A stretch of 64,000 nucleotides of DNA from Methylobacterium indicum (GCF_001043895.1 NZ_JTHF01000015.1:28763-92762); one strand, 5' to 3'. Positions 19,398 through 28,777 are shown, counted from the first letter of the stretch. Translations and numbers: made by a program. The notes: generated by a model not told the origin, from the letters alone.

Positions 19398-19823
19398 GGG
19401 GGTACTCCTCGCTCGGGCGCAGGGAAAAACTGGGATCGTCCGGACGGGCGCCGTCGCGCCGCACGTCCGGCGCCCTCTTAGGCGAGGCGGCCCCGGCTTT
19501 CAAACGCCATATCCTTGTTTCGTATCGTTCTAAATTAGCGGGAAACAAATCGAAACTATCGCACGTCCCCCGCGCGTGGCGGCCATCGCTGCATCATCTC
19601 GCGATGACGAAGAAGATCCGTGTGAACGACTGCCGCTCCGCCCCGGCCGCCGGGCAGGGGCAGCTGGTTGAGAGCCGCCGGGCAAGAGGCCTCGGCCGGC
19701 GGCATCGGGCGCGAGCCGCCATCCCCAGCCCATGCCGGTGCGCGTTGTCGACAATCTGGACGCCTTCCGCCCGCGTCCTTACGGTTCGCTCACGCAGGAT
19801 GCGTTCCACGGGGAGTCAGGTTC
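19398..19823. other. 426-bp divergent intergenic region between FTR1 and pheC
   Basis: Contains the Irr-like box (19518-19534) in an AT-rich stretch (19500-19560) and probably the pheC promoter on the other side. Open frames inside (for example from ATG 19604) lack a good ribosome site and coding pattern, so I call no gene. The pheC ribosome site is GGGGAG at 19810-19815. Confidence 0.5.
19518..19534 (-). promoter_or_regulatory. Putative iron control element (Irr/Fur-type box) upstream of FTR1
   Basis: Read on the gene's strand, the site is TTTAGAACGATACGAAA. The first half TTTAGAA and three-base spacer match the alphaproteobacterial iron control element (TTTAGAA-N3-TTCTAAA), and the second half agrees at 5 of 7 positions. 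It sits in a locally AT-rich stretch upstream of an iron permease gene. The motif match is seen; Irr binding is inference. Confidence 0.5.
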
Positions 19824-20612
19824 ATGAAGGCGGGTTCGGTGACGTCGCGGCTGGTGGCGGGCGCGATGCTGGTCCTCTCGGCGACACGAGCCTTCGCGGC
19901 CGACGAGCCCTCGCGCCTCGACCGGGTGATCGACCGCAAGGTCCTGAACGTGTGCACGACCGGCGACTATCGCCCGTTCTCCTACCGCCCCGACGGCGCC
20001 AACGACTTCGTCGGCCTCGACATCGATCTCGGACGCTCGCTGGCCAAGTCCCTCGATGCCGAGGCGGTCTTCATCCAGACCAAGTGGTCGAACCTGCTCG
20101 CCGACTTCAAGAGCCAGTGCGACATCGCGATGAGCGGCATCTCCGTGACGCTGCCGCGCCAGCGCGAGGCGTTCTTCAGCGAGATGTATCTCGTGAACGG
20201 CAAGGCGCCGATCGTGCGCTGCGACGACGTCGCGAAGTACCAGACGACGGACGCCATCAACCAGCCCGCGACCCGCGTCGTCGTCAATCCCGGCGGCACG
20301 AACGAAAAATTCGCCCGCGCCAACCTCGCCAAGGCGCAGATCCAGCTCTTCCCCGACAACCGCGTGATCTGGCGGGAGATCGCGGAAAACCGGGCCGACG
20401 TCATGGTCGCCGAGTCCGTCGAGGTGAAGCTCCAGGAGAAGCTGCATCCGGGCCTGTGCGCGGTGAACCCCGACCGGCCCCTTCAGTACGGCGAGATGGG
20501 TTTCCTGCTGCCGCGCGGCGACACGGTGTTCAAGGCCTATGTCGACCAGTGGCTGCACCTGACGAAGGCGTCCGGCGAGTTCGAGCGGATCTTCGACGCC
20601 AACATGAAGTGA
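19824..20612 (+). CDS. pheC: Cyclohexadienyl dehydratase (periplasmic prephenate/arogenate dehydratase), PheC
   Basis: Converts prephenate to phenylpyruvate or arogenate to phenylalanine in the periplasm. It uses a type 2 periplasmic-binding-protein fold, so it could be mistaken for an amino-acid ABC binding protein. A signal peptide ends at about residue 25 (ATRAFA|ADEP). Strong PheC signatures are GDYRPFSYR, AMSGISVTLPRQREAFF, NPGGTNEKFARANLAKAQI, LHPGLCAVNPDRP and YVDQWLHL. The Glu in AESVEVKL aligns with the PheC catalytic-region acid. No transporter genes are adjacent, which supports an enzyme over a transport role. GGGGAG precedes ATG 19824. An ABC binding protein remains possible. Confidence 0.85.
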   Translation: MKAGSVTSRLVAGAMLVLSATRAFAADEPSRLDRVIDRKVLNVCTTGDYRPFSYRPDGANDFVGLDIDLGRSLAKSLDAEAVFIQTKWSNLLADFKSQCDIAMSGISVTLPRQREAFFSEMYLVNGKAPIVRCDDVAKYQTTDAINQPATRVVVNPGGTNEKFARANLAKAQIQLFPDNRVIWREIAENRADVMVAESVEVKLQEKLHPGLCAVNPDRPLQYGEMGFLLPRGDTVFKAYVDQWLHLTKASGEFERIFDANMK

Positions 20613-20629
20613 CGGTGGGCGCGATCACG

Positions 20630-20652
20630 GCCCGGTCGCGTTGCGATCGGGC
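20630..20652 (+). terminator. Hairpin 3' of pheC
   Basis: GCCCGGTCGC (20630-20639) pairs with GCGATCGGGC (20643-20652) with one G-U wobble across a 3-nt loop, followed by TCTCCTCC. It starts 18 bp after the pheC stop and lies between convergent genes. Confidence 0.55.
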
Positions 20653-20673
20653 TCTCCTCCGGCGCCGAAACCT

Positions 20674-23600
20674 TCACCATCCCGCATGCGGCCTCAAACC
20701 CCGCACCCGCGCCACCGCCGCTTCCAGCCCGGTCCAGGCCGGCGCGTCGGGCGCGTAGCGGGCGCGGGTATAGGCGACGACCTCTGCCACCTGCCGGTCG
20801 GTGAGGGTATCGCGAAACGCCGGCATCGCGGCGGGCGGGGCGCCCGGATCGGGGTTCGGAAAGCGCTCGGCCGCTGCCGCGACGCCGTTCAGGACCGCCT
20901 GGATCAGGTTGTCCGGGTGCGCGCTGTGGACGGAGGTCACGAGACCCAGCGGCACGAGATCGCCGCCGGCCCCGCCCTCGTGGCAGGCGGCGCAGGCGCC
21001 CTGGAACAGGGAGGCGGAGCCGGCCGGGCGTGAGGTTGCCGTAGCGGTCGGCCGGGGCGCCGGAGCCTCGCCGGCGAGGCTCGCGAGGTAGACCGCCATC
21101 GCCCGGATATCCTCGTCGGGCAGGGGGGCCAGCGAGGCGACCACGTCGGCCATCGGGCCGGCGGCGCTGCCGTGGCGGGCCGAGCGGCCCTTGCGCAGGT
21201 AGGCAAAGAGGTCGTCCTCGGTCCAGGGCAGGGGGGAGCGGGACAGGCCGGTGAGCGCCGGCGCCTCCCAGCCGTCGGCGAAGCCGCCGGCGAGACGGGC
21301 CTCGCCACGCCGCTCGGCCCCGAGCGCGTTGCGCGGGCTGTGGCAGGCGCCGCAATGGCCGAGGACCTCGACCAGGTAGGCGCCGCGGTTCCAGTCCGGC
21401 CCGCGGGCCGGATCGGCGGTGGCGACCGGGCGGAGGAAGAGGGCGTTCCAGTCCGCCATCAGCGGCCGGAGGTTGAAGGGGAAGCGCAGCCCCGTCTCGG
21501 GCGCGGGCCTCGCCACCGGTTCCTGCGCCATCAGGTAGGCGTAGAGCGCCTGGAGGTCGCGCTCCGCGATGCCGGCGAAGCTCGGATAGGGATGGGCCGG
21601 GTAGAGATGGTGCCCGTCCCGCGACACGCCCTCGCGCATCGCCCGGGCGAAGGCCGGGTAGGACCAGGCGCCGATGCCGGCGCCGACATCGGGCGTGATG
21701 TTCGAGGCGTAGACCGTGCCGAACGGCGTCTCGAGCCCGCGCCCGCCCGCGAAGCTCCGGCCGTCCGGTCCGGCATGGCAGACGAGGCAGGCCCCGGCCG
21801 CCGCGACGAGGCGCCCCTGCGCGATCGTGGCGGCGGAATAGGCAGCCGAATCCGGCCGCTCGATCGACGGATAGGCCGGGCGCCAGGGCAGGAGGGTGGT
21901 GGCGAGCGCCAGCGCCCCGGCCCCGGCGCCGAACAGCCCGGCGAGGAAGCCGCGGCGGCGGCGCGGGGCGGAGTCCCCGCCGGGGTGTTCGGGCCCGGAG
22001 ATCCGCGGCGGGTTGAGGGCGGCGCGCACGGCGTCCGCCGTCAGCGGCAATTCGCGGAATCGGATGCCGGTCGCGTCGAACAGCGCGTTGGTGATCGCCG
22101 CGGCACTCGGCACCGAGGCCGATTCGCCCGCGCCCAGAGGCGGATCGTGCGGCCGGGGCACCATCAGCACGTCGATCTCGGGCACCTGCGGAAAGGCGAG
22201 GATCGGGTAGCTGCCCCATTCCCGGCTGGTGACCCCGGTGGCGTCGAACCCGACCGATTCCTTCAGCACCCGGCTCGTCGACTGGATGACGTTGCCGTGG
22301 ATCTGGTGGCGCACCCCGTCCGGGTTGATCATCAGGCCGGAATCCTGGCCGACCACCACACGGGTGACGGCCACCTCCCCGGTGACCCGGTTGACCGCCA
22401 CGTCCGCCACCCAGGCCGCCCAGGCGGCGGCCTTTCCGGGAAACGGCCCGTGGACGTAGACCGCGTAGGCGAAGCCCCGCCCGTACAGCACGTCGCCGGA
22501 GCCGCCATGGCTGCCGGGCCGGGTGTGGGGCACCCAGGCGGCGCGCTCGGCGACCGCGCGCACGAGGTCGGCGGCGCGGGGATCGGGCAGGTAGCGCAGG
22601 CGGTACTCGATCGGGTCGATGCCGGCGGCCGTGGCGAGCTCGTCGATGTAGGATTCGTGCGCGAAGGTGTTGGGCAGGGCCGAGACGCCGCGCATCCACG
22701 AGGCGCGGGCGATCGGCGGCATGTCGTGCACCGTCACCCGGGCATTGCCGAAGGCGTAGGGCGGCACCGCCGTGCGGTCGCCCATCGGGTAGGTGGCGGG
22801 CGTCGCCGTCACCTTGCCGGTGAGGATCAGCGCGAGCGTCGGCGCGCCGTTCGAGGGATAGCGGGTCTCGAAGTCGTAGGCCGCCGGTCCGCCCTCGGCG
22901 TCGAGGCCGCCGCGGACGTCCATCACCTGCGCGGCGCCCTTCGGCTCCCAGGCATGCTCCTGCTCGCGGGTGAGCTGCACCCGCACCGGCCGCCCCACCG
23001 CCCGGGCGAGCAGCGCGGCATCGGCCGCCACGTCGTCGGCGCAGTTGCGGCCGTAGCAGCCCGCCGCCTCGTGGCGCTCGATCGCGATCCGCTCCTCCGG
23101 CAGGTCGAGGAGGGTGGCGAGGTCGCTCTGCAGGACGTGCGGGTTCTGGGTGCCCGACCACACCACCAGGTCACCGTCCCGGAACGCCGCCACGGCGCAG
23201 GACGGGCCGATCGAGCCGTGCATCTGGTAGGGCCAGACATAGGTGCGGTCGAGCCGCGCCTCGGCGTGGGCGAGCGCCCGCTCGACGTCGCCGCGGTCGA
23301 GGAGCTTGCGCGGGGTCGCCGGGTTGTCGCGGAGCGCCGCCTCGGGCCGGTTGAGGTCGGGCAGCGTCTCTCCGGGCCGCCAGGTCACGCGCAGCGCCCT
23401 CGCCGCCTCGATGGCGTTCTCCTCGCGCTCGGCCACCACGCCGACGAAGTCGCCGAGCGTCACGACCCCGACGAGGCCGGGGATATGCGCGACCGAGGCT
23501 TCGTCCACCCCGAGCAGCAGGCCGCCGAGCGCCGTCTCGACACCCGGGACCGGCGGCCGGACCACGCGGCCATGGACCATGCCGGGCACCCGCACGTCGT

Positions 23601-24237
23601 GGACGTAGGTGAAGGCGCCGACGGCCTTGGCTGGGATGTCGACTCGCGGCACCGGCTGCCCGACGATGGCGTAATCCTCCACCGGTTTCACCGGCGCCTC
23701 GGGATCGAGGGTCAGCTCGGTGCGTCCGCCCCGCACGAGGTCGCCGTAGGCCACGGCGAGATCCGGCTCGTCCGCGACCCGGACGGTGCCGGCCGCGACG
23801 ACGAGTTCCCCGGTGCCGCGGTTGAGCCGGCGCGAGGCCGCCTCGATCAGGTGGCGGCGGGCGGTGGCGGCGGCCTGGCGCAGGGGCACGGCGGCGATCT
23901 GGATCGTCTCGCTGGCGATCGTGCCGCCCTGGTCGGGGGCGGTGGCGGTACTCCCGAGCTCCATCGCGACCCGGGCGAGGGGCACGTCGAGCTCCTCGGC
24001 GACGATCTGGGCGAGCGCCGTGCGGATGCCGGTGCCGAGATCGACGTGGCCGTTGAAGGCGGTGACCCGGCCCCCGGCATCGACCGCGAGGTAGAGGGCG
24101 CGTTGCGGCCCCACGGCCAGCGCGGCGCCCGGCGCGTCGCCGAGCCGGGGCGGGCGGCCCATCGTCTCGCGGTAGATCAGCAGCAGGTCGTCCGCCTCCT
24201 GCCAGCGGCGGCGGCGCGCGGCGGGTTCCTCGGTCAT
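20674..24237 (-). CDS. Molybdopterin-binding hydroxylase large subunit with C-terminal tri-haem cytochrome c (NicB-like)
   Basis: A xanthine-oxidase-superfamily subunit of 1187 residues. The molybdenum domains (about 1-740) contain GHVDLGTGIRTALAQIVAEEL, WSGTQNPHVLQSDLA, CYGRNCADD and the C-terminal LGAGESASVP, the region of the active-site Glu. After a hydrophobic stretch (GFLAGLFGAGAGALALATTLL, about 765-785) come three haem c motifs: CLVCH, CGACH and CAACH. The architecture and length match nicotinate dehydrogenase subunit NicB, which passes electrons through the haems to the respiratory chain. The substrate is not certain; isoquinoline and aldehyde oxidoreductases share the fold. Overlaps its Fe-S partner by 4 bp. 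Confidence 0.88.
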   Translation of the reverse strand: MTEEPAARRRRWQEADDLLLIYRETMGRPPRLGDAPGAALAVGPQRALYLAVDAGGRVTAFNGHVDLGTGIRTALAQIVAEELDVPLARVAMELGSTATAPDQGGTIASETIQIAAVPLRQAAATARRHLIEAASRRLNRGTGELVVAAGTVRVADEPDLAVAYGDLVRGGRTELTLDPEAPVKPVEDYAIVGQPVPRVDIPAKAVGAFTYVHDVRVPGMVHGRVVRPPVPGVETALGGLLLGVDEASVAHIPGLVGVVTLGDFVGVVAEREENAIEAARALRVTWRPGETLPDLNRPEAALRDNPATPRKLLDRGDVERALAHAEARLDRTYVWPYQMHGSIGPSCAVAAFRDGDLVVWSGTQNPHVLQSDLATLLDLPEERIAIERHEAAGCYGRNCADDVAADAALLARAVGRPVRVQLTREQEHAWEPKGAAQVMDVRGGLDAEGGPAAYDFETRYPSNGAPTLALILTGKVTATPATYPMGDRTAVPPYAFGNARVTVHDMPPIARASWMRGVSALPNTFAHESYIDELATAAGIDPIEYRLRYLPDPRAADLVRAVAERAAWVPHTRPGSHGGSGDVLYGRGFAYAVYVHGPFPGKAAAWAAWVADVAVNRVTGEVAVTRVVVGQDSGLMINPDGVRHQIHGNVIQSTSRVLKESVGFDATGVTSREWGSYPILAFPQVPEIDVLMVPRPHDPPLGAGESASVPSAAAITNALFDATGIRFRELPLTADAVRAALNPPRISGPEHPGGDSAPRRRRGFLAGLFGAGAGALALATTLLPWRPAYPSIERPDSAAYSAATIAQGRLVAAAGACLVCHAGPDGRSFAGGRGLETPFGTVYASNITPDVGAGIGAWSYPAFARAMREGVSRDGHHLYPAHPYPSFAGIAERDLQALYAYLMAQEPVARPAPETGLRFPFNLRPLMADWNALFLRPVATADPARGPDWNRGAYLVEVLGHCGACHSPRNALGAERRGEARLAGGFADGWEAPALTGLSRSPLPWTEDDLFAYLRKGRSARHGSAAGPMADVVASLAPLPDEDIRAMAVYLASLAGEAPAPRPTATATSRPAGSASLFQGACAACHEGGAGGDLVPLGLVTSVHSAHPDNLIQAVLNGVAAAAERFPNPDPGAPPAAMPAFRDTLTDRQVAEVVAYTRARYAPDAPAWTGLEAAVARVRGLRPHAGW

Positions 24238-24800
24238 GCGGCGCTCGCTTGTGCCGCGGCGCTCGCCTGTGCCCTCCCGCGCAGCCGCGCGGCGGCGGCG
24301 CGCACCGCGCGCAGGATCTCGACATGGGTGCCGCAGCGGCACAGGTTCGCCCGGAGCCCGTCGCGGATCTCGGCCTCGCTCGGGTCCGGGTTGGCGGTCA
24401 GCAGCGCCACCGTCGTCATGATCATGCCGTTGAGGCAGTAGCCGCATTGCGCGGCGTTCTCGGCGATGAACGCCTCCTGCACCGGGTGCAGCCGCCCGCC
24501 CTCCGCCAGCCCCTCCAGGGTGGTGATCCGCCGCCCGGTCGCGGCCCGCAGCGGGATCGTGCAGGAGCGCAACGCCCGCCCGTCGACCAGCACCGTGCAG
24601 CTGCCGCACTGGCCGAGGCCGCAGCCGTATTTCGGGCCGTTCAGCGCGAGGTCGTTGCGCAGCACGTAGAGCAGGCGGGTGCCGGGCGCCGCCTCGACGC
24701 TCACGCCGCGCCCGTTGACGTGGAGCCGGTGGCGCGCGGGCGCCAGCCGCGCATCGTGCGGCCGCGCGTCTTCGGCCATCGGCCGCCCCTCGTCCTGCAT
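24234..24800 (-). CDS. [2Fe-2S] subunit of molybdenum hydroxylase (NicA-like)
   Basis: Small electron-transfer subunit of 188 residues. It carries the plant-ferredoxin cluster CGLGQCGSC with a later Cys in ALRSC, and the second, all-helical cluster domain CGYCLNGMIMT plus LCRCGTH. It accepts electrons from the molybdenum site and passes them to the cytochrome domains of its partner. The start at 24800 (MQDEGRPMAED) is preceded by AGGAC; ATG 24779 is an alternative. The C-terminus is an Ala-rich tail with an ASAAAQASAA repeat. The stop overlaps the next ATG (ATGA). No flavin subunit is present, as in NicAB and IorAB. Confidence 0.92.
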   Translation of the reverse strand: MQDEGRPMAEDARPHDARLAPARHRLHVNGRGVSVEAAPGTRLLYVLRNDLALNGPKYGCGLGQCGSCTVLVDGRALRSCTIPLRAATGRRITTLEGLAEGGRLHPVQEAFIAENAAQCGYCLNGMIMTTVALLTANPDPSEAEIRDGLRANLCRCGTHVEILRAVRAAAARLRGRAQASAAAQASAA

Positions 24801-25042
24801 CGCTTCGTCCTGCCCCGAGACCCGGCTTTTCGCCGGTTGCCTTGTTCTCACAGATTTCCGGGCGGACCGGAACCCGATCGCCGGACCGTGCCGCTTGCAA
24901 GAGGCTGGCCATCGGAGAGGCCGGCGTGACAGCCAGCCCATTCGATGGCAGACCGCGGGACGGCGCAGCGCCGGTTGACCGCCCGTTTGGTCGGTGACAC
25001 CGTCATCCCGACCTCCGACCAGCGGCATTCGGGAGTGGCGGC

Positions 25043-25258
25043 ATGACGAAGGCCCATGATGACGCGGCCGCAGAGCCGCGGGCGATCAGCCTCGATGCTG
25101 CGGCTCACCGTGAGGCGGTCGCGGATATCGAGCGTCGTGTTCCGGCGCCCCGCTCACGCACACCGTTCAAGTTCGGGCTGCTGCGCGGTCGGCTCGGTGA
25201 CGGCCCGGACTTCTTCTCACCGCTTCCGGACGAAGACCTCGCTCTCTGGGAAGGATGA
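25043..25258 (+). CDS. Small antitoxin-like protein, apparently without a toxin
   Basis: A 71-residue acidic protein. The C-terminus FKFGLLRGRLGDGPDFFSPLPDEDLALWEG resembles the toxin-wrapping tail of Phd/VapB (DUF2281-like) antitoxins, where a (K/R)FG...G...DDFDxPLxDF pattern is common. The N-terminal part does not show a clear DNA-binding fold. No toxin ORF follows: the next 150 bp are non-coding and then a phosphatase begins. It could be an orphan antitoxin, a decayed module or an unrelated small protein. Confidence 0.5.
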   Translation: MTKAHDDAAAEPRAISLDAAAHREAVADIERRVPAPRSRTPFKFGLLRGRLGDGPDFFSPLPDEDLALWEG

Positions 25259-25409
25259 CGGTGATCCCGGGCCGGTCGCGATCCGAGCCGGGGCAGCGTC
25301 CACCTAGTATCCCGACAATACGGATCGACAACGAAAGCGCCGCAGCCACCGCCGCTTGCTGACCCTGCCGCCTCCGCTAGCTGACCCTCCCGGACACTCG
25401 GGGGGAGCA

Positions 25410-26174
25410 ATGCAGCAGCGCTGGCCGGACCGGATCTGGATCGTGCGGCACGGCGAGAGCGCCGGCAACGTCGCCCGGGACGCAGCCCAAGCGGCGGGGC
25501 ACACCCATATCGACATCGCCGGGCGCGACGTCGACGTGCCGCTGAGCACGCTCGGGGAGCGTCAGGCCGCGGCGGTCGGGCGGTGGTTCGCCGAGAAGCC
25601 GGCCTCCGAGCGGCCCGACGTGGTGCTCACCTCGCCCTATCGCCGGGCCGAATCCACCGCCCGGCTGATCCGCGAGGCCGGCGGCGTCGCCGACCCGCTG
25701 CTCGATTTCGTCGCCGACGAGCGCCTGCGCGAGAAGGAATTCGGGGTTCTCGACCGGCTCACCCGCGAGGGCATCGTGCAGCTCCATCCCGAGCAGGCCG
25801 AGCTGCGGCGCCTTCTCGGCAAGTTCTACCACCGGCCGCCGGGCGGGGAGAGCTGGTGCGACGTGATCCTGCGCCTGCGCAGCGCCCTCGACACGATATC
25901 GCTGCATTACGGCGGGCGGCGGGTCCTGGTGGTCGGGCATCAGGTCGTGGTGCTGTGCCTGCGCTACCTCATCGAGGGCATGACCGAGGACGAGATCCTC
26001 GCCATCGACCGCGAGGGCGACGTCGCCAATTGCGGAGTCACCGAATACGCTTTCGATCCGCGCCAGGGCAGCAGCGGCAAGCTCGTGCTCCAACGCTACA
26101 ACGTCGTGGCGCCGCTGACCCGGGCCGGTGCCCCGGTGACGGCCGAGCCGGACGCCACGGGGGCCGCCCGATGA
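25410..26174 (+). CDS. Histidine phosphatase (phosphoglycerate mutase-like) family protein
   Basis: A 254-residue branch-1 histidine phosphatase. The catalytic motif is IVRHGESAGN (His14), followed by PLSTLGERQA, TSPYRRAESTARL, RLREKEFGVLDRLTREG and VVGHQVVVLCLRYL with the second catalytic His. The fold covers small-molecule phosphatases and mutases; substrate unknown. The ATG at 25410 is chosen because of GGGGGAG just upstream; an upstream ATG in frame (25356) lacks this. Its stop overlaps the start of the NAD(P)HX dehydratase gene by 4 bp, so the two are co-translated. Confidence 0.9.
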   Translation: MQQRWPDRIWIVRHGESAGNVARDAAQAAGHTHIDIAGRDVDVPLSTLGERQAAAVGRWFAEKPASERPDVVLTSPYRRAESTARLIREAGGVADPLLDFVADERLREKEFGVLDRLTREGIVQLHPEQAELRRLLGKFYHRPPGGESWCDVILRLRSALDTISLHYGGRRVLVVGHQVVVLCLRYLIEGMTEDEILAIDREGDVANCGVTEYAFDPRQGSSGKLVLQRYNVVAPLTRAGAPVTAEPDATGAAR

Positions 26175-27061
26175 CCATCACGATCGACGCCGCGACCCTG
26201 CGCGGGTATCCCCTGCCGGACCCCGGCGCCGGCACCAAGGAGGCCCGCGGCAGCGCTCTCGTGGTCGCGGGCTCGGTCGAGGTGCCGGGTGCCGCGATCC
26301 TCGCGGGCACCGCGGCGCTCCGGGCCGGCGCCGGCAAGCTGCAGATGTCGATCGCGGCCGGCACGGCGCCGCACGCCGCGCTCGCGGTGCCCGAGGCCCT
26401 GGTGGTGCGCCTGCCCGAGGGCGCGGACGGCCATGTCGACCATCGGGTCGCCGCCGAGGTGCTCCTGCCCCGGACCGAGCGGGCCGCCGCGATCCTGGTC
26501 GGCGCCGGCATGACCGCCGGCGCGCCGACCCGCGCGCTCACCGCCGCCCTGCTCGCCGGCCCCGCCGAGGCGCCCTTCGTCCTCGACGCGGCGAGCATCG
26601 AGGGCCTGTGCGAGCAGGCCGAGGCGGTGCGGGCGCGGGCGGGTCGCGTGGTGCTCACGCCCCATGCCGGCGAGATGGCGCGCTGCCTCGGCTGCGAGCG
26701 CGAGGCCGTCGAGGCCGATCCGCTCGCGGCGGCACGCCGGGCCTCCGAACGGTTGGGGGCCGTCGTGGTGATGAAGGGGGCCGAGACCTGGATCGTCGAT
26801 CCGGCGGGCGAGACCTGGCACTATGCCGGCGGCGGCGTGGGGCTCGCCACCTCCGGCTCCGGCGACGTGCTCGCCGGGATCATCGTCGGGCTGCTCGCCC
26901 GCGGCACGAAGCCCGGCGAGGCCGCGGCCTGGGGCGTCTTCCTCCACGGCGAGGCGGGGCGGCGGCTCGCCCAGAGCCGCGGGCCGATCGGCTTCCTGGC
27001 GCGGGAACTGCCCGGCGAGGTGCCGGGGCTGATGCGGGACGTGGCGGCGGGTACGATCTGA
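26171..27061 (+). CDS. nnrD: ADP-dependent NAD(P)H-hydrate dehydratase (NnrD-type)
   Basis: Repairs damaged NADHX and NADPHX by dehydration, using ADP (ribokinase-like fold). Motifs: KEARGSALVVAGS, AGTAALRAGAGKLQM, VLTPHAGEMARCLG, VVMKGAETWIVDP and GLATSGSGDVLAGIIVGLLARG, the last being the nucleotide-binding loop with the catalytic Asp. At 296 residues it is the stand-alone dehydratase, lacking the NnrE epimerase domain often fused to it. Overlap with the upstream phosphatase gene (ATGA) suggests a shared transcript. Confidence 0.92.
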   Translation: MTITIDAATLRGYPLPDPGAGTKEARGSALVVAGSVEVPGAAILAGTAALRAGAGKLQMSIAAGTAPHAALAVPEALVVRLPEGADGHVDHRVAAEVLLPRTERAAAILVGAGMTAGAPTRALTAALLAGPAEAPFVLDAASIEGLCEQAEAVRARAGRVVLTPHAGEMARCLGCEREAVEADPLAAARRASERLGAVVVMKGAETWIVDPAGETWHYAGGGVGLATSGSGDVLAGIIVGLLARGTKPGEAAAWGVFLHGEAGRRLAQSRGPIGFLARELPGEVPGLMRDVAAGTI

Positions 27062-27106
27062 CGCCCGGGGCGCAGGGGCTTCACCCCCGGCGTCGGAGCC
27101 TCCCGC

Positions 27107-28777
27107 TCACGCGGCCCTGACCGTGGCGAGGAAGCGGCGCACCTCCGAGGAGAGGTGCTCCGATTGCCGCGACAGCTCGGACGACGAGGCGAGGACCTGG
27201 CTCGCTGCCGCGCCGGTCTCCTCGGAGGCCTGCGCCACGCCCGCGATGGTATGCGTCACCGCGCTCGCGCCGGTCGCGGCCTCGGCGACGTTGCGCACGA
27301 TCTCCCGGGTCGCGCCGCCCTGCTGCTCGACCGCGCTCGCGATGCCCGCCGTCACCGCGTCGATCTCCCGGATGCGCGCGCTGATCGTGCCGATTGCCGC
27401 GACGGCCCGGTCGGTCACGCCCTGGATCTCGCCGATCTGTCCGGAGATCTCCTCGGTGGCCCGGCTGGTCTGGTTGGCGAGTTCCTTCACCTCGGCGGCG
27501 ACCACCGCGAAGCCCCGGCCCGCTTCGCCCGCCCGCGCCGCCTCGATGGTGGCGTTCAGCGCCAGGAGGTTGGTCTGGCTGGCGATGGTCGCGATCATGC
27601 CGACCATCTCGCCGATCCGCCCGGACGCCGTCTTCATCACCTGCACGAGATGCACCGTCTGGTCGGCCTCGGCGACGGCGCTCCGGGCGAGCCCGGCCGA
27701 GCCCTGGACCTGCCGGCCGATCTCCCCGACCGATGCGCCGAGTTCCTCGGTCGCCGCCGCCACCGTGTTGACGTTCGCCGCCGCCTCCTCCGCCGCCGCC
27801 GCGACCGTGCCCGACCGCGCGGCCGTGTCGGCCGCGGTCGCGGTCATCTGCTCGGCCGTGGCCTGCAATTCCGTCGCCGCCGACGAGACCAGGGTGACGA
27901 TGCCGCCGACCGCCGATTCGAAGCCCTCGGCCATCTGGCGCATGCCGGCCTTGCGCTGCGCCTCGGCGGAGGCCCGTGCGAGAGCGGTTTCCTCCTCGAG
28001 CTGCCGGGTCCGGATCACGTTCTCCCGGGAGGCGTCGACCGCGGCCGCGATGGCGCCGATCTCGTCGGTGCGGCCGAGATAGGGAACCGGGGCGGCGACG
28101 TCGCCGGAGGCCAGGCCGTGCATCCGCCGGACCAGGCGCTCGATCGGCCGCGCCACGGCGGCCACGACGTAGACGATGCCGGACAGGCCGATGGCCAGCG
28201 CGACGGCGCAGACCAGTCCGGTCAGCCAGAGCGCGTTGGAATAGATGCCGATCGCCGTCGACCGTGCCCGGTCGCTGCCGGCCACGTTCAGCACCGTGTC
28301 GCGATCGAGCGCTTCCATCGCGGCATCGAACGGACGGCGAGACGCCTGGAACAGCTCGTTGACGGTGACGGCGTTCTTCTCCCGCGCCGCGATCATGATC
28401 TTGCCGCGCAGGGTCAGGTACTCCGCCCAATGTCCCTGGAACGCGGTCCAGAGCGCCTGCTCCTCGGGACTCGTGATCACCGTCTCATAGCGGCGCGCCA
28501 CCGCTTCCGATTCCTTGAGGCGGCGGTCCGAGATGGCGTCGAGCTCGGTCACCGGCTCCGTCGCCATGACGTAGCGGGCATCGACGAGACGCAGGCGCGT
28601 TATCTTGTACTTGTATTCCCCGAGTTCACGTACGCTCGGCAACCAGCTGTCGGAGATGTCGAGCGTATTGGCGTTGACGCTCCGCAACTGCGTCATGCTC
28701 AAGACGCCTTGCGAGAGAAGGCCAATGGTCAGCAGGGCGATCAATCCGCCCAGTACGTGAGATAATTTAATCTTCAT
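27107..28777 (-). CDS. Methyl-accepting chemotaxis protein with four-helix-bundle sensor
   Basis: A second receptor, 556 residues. TM1 is at about residues 7-29, then a periplasmic 4HB_MCP domain with [23 protein letters not shown]2 at about 180-205, HAMP, and a signalling domain with the tip sequence [20 protein letters not shown]. The C-terminus [10 protein letters not shown] has no CheR pentapeptide. The start [11 protein letters not shown] has GAGG 9 bp upstream; an in-frame ATG at 28807 (MKRTS) is possible. It stands alone, divergent from a small secreted-protein gene in an unusually AT-rich promoter region. It may feed the Wsp-like array or another chemotaxis cluster. Confidence 0.93.
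   Translation of the reverse strand: MKIKLSHVLGGLIALLTIGLLSQGVLSMTQLRSVNANTLDISDSWLPSVRELGEYKYKITRLRLVDARYVMATEPVTELDAISDRRLKESEAVARRYETVITSPEEQALWTAFQGHWAEYLTLRGKIMIAAREKNAVTVNELFQASRRPFDAAMEALDRDTVLNVAGSDRARSTAIGIYSNALWLTGLVCAVALAIGLSGIVYVVAAVARPIERLVRRMHGLASGDVAAPVPYLGRTDEIGAIAAAVDASRENVIRTRQLEEETALARASAEAQRKAGMRQMAEGFESAVGGIVTLVSSAATELQATAEQMTATAADTAARSGTVAAAAEEAAANVNTVAAATEELGASVGEIGRQVQGSAGLARSAVAEADQTVHLVQVMKTASGRIGEMVGMIATIASQTNLLALNATIEAARAGEAGRGFAVVAAEVKELANQTSRATEEISGQIGEIQGVTDRAVAAIGTISARIREIDAVTAGIASAVEQQGGATREIVRNVAEAATGASAVTHTIAGVAQASEETGAAASQVLASSSELSRQSEHLSSEVRRFLATVRAA

Noticed and set aside
19604..20758. A long plus-strand frame starting MTKKIRVND between FTR1 and pheC
   Set aside because: Only the first dozen residues look natural; most of the frame is an out-of-frame shadow of pheC.
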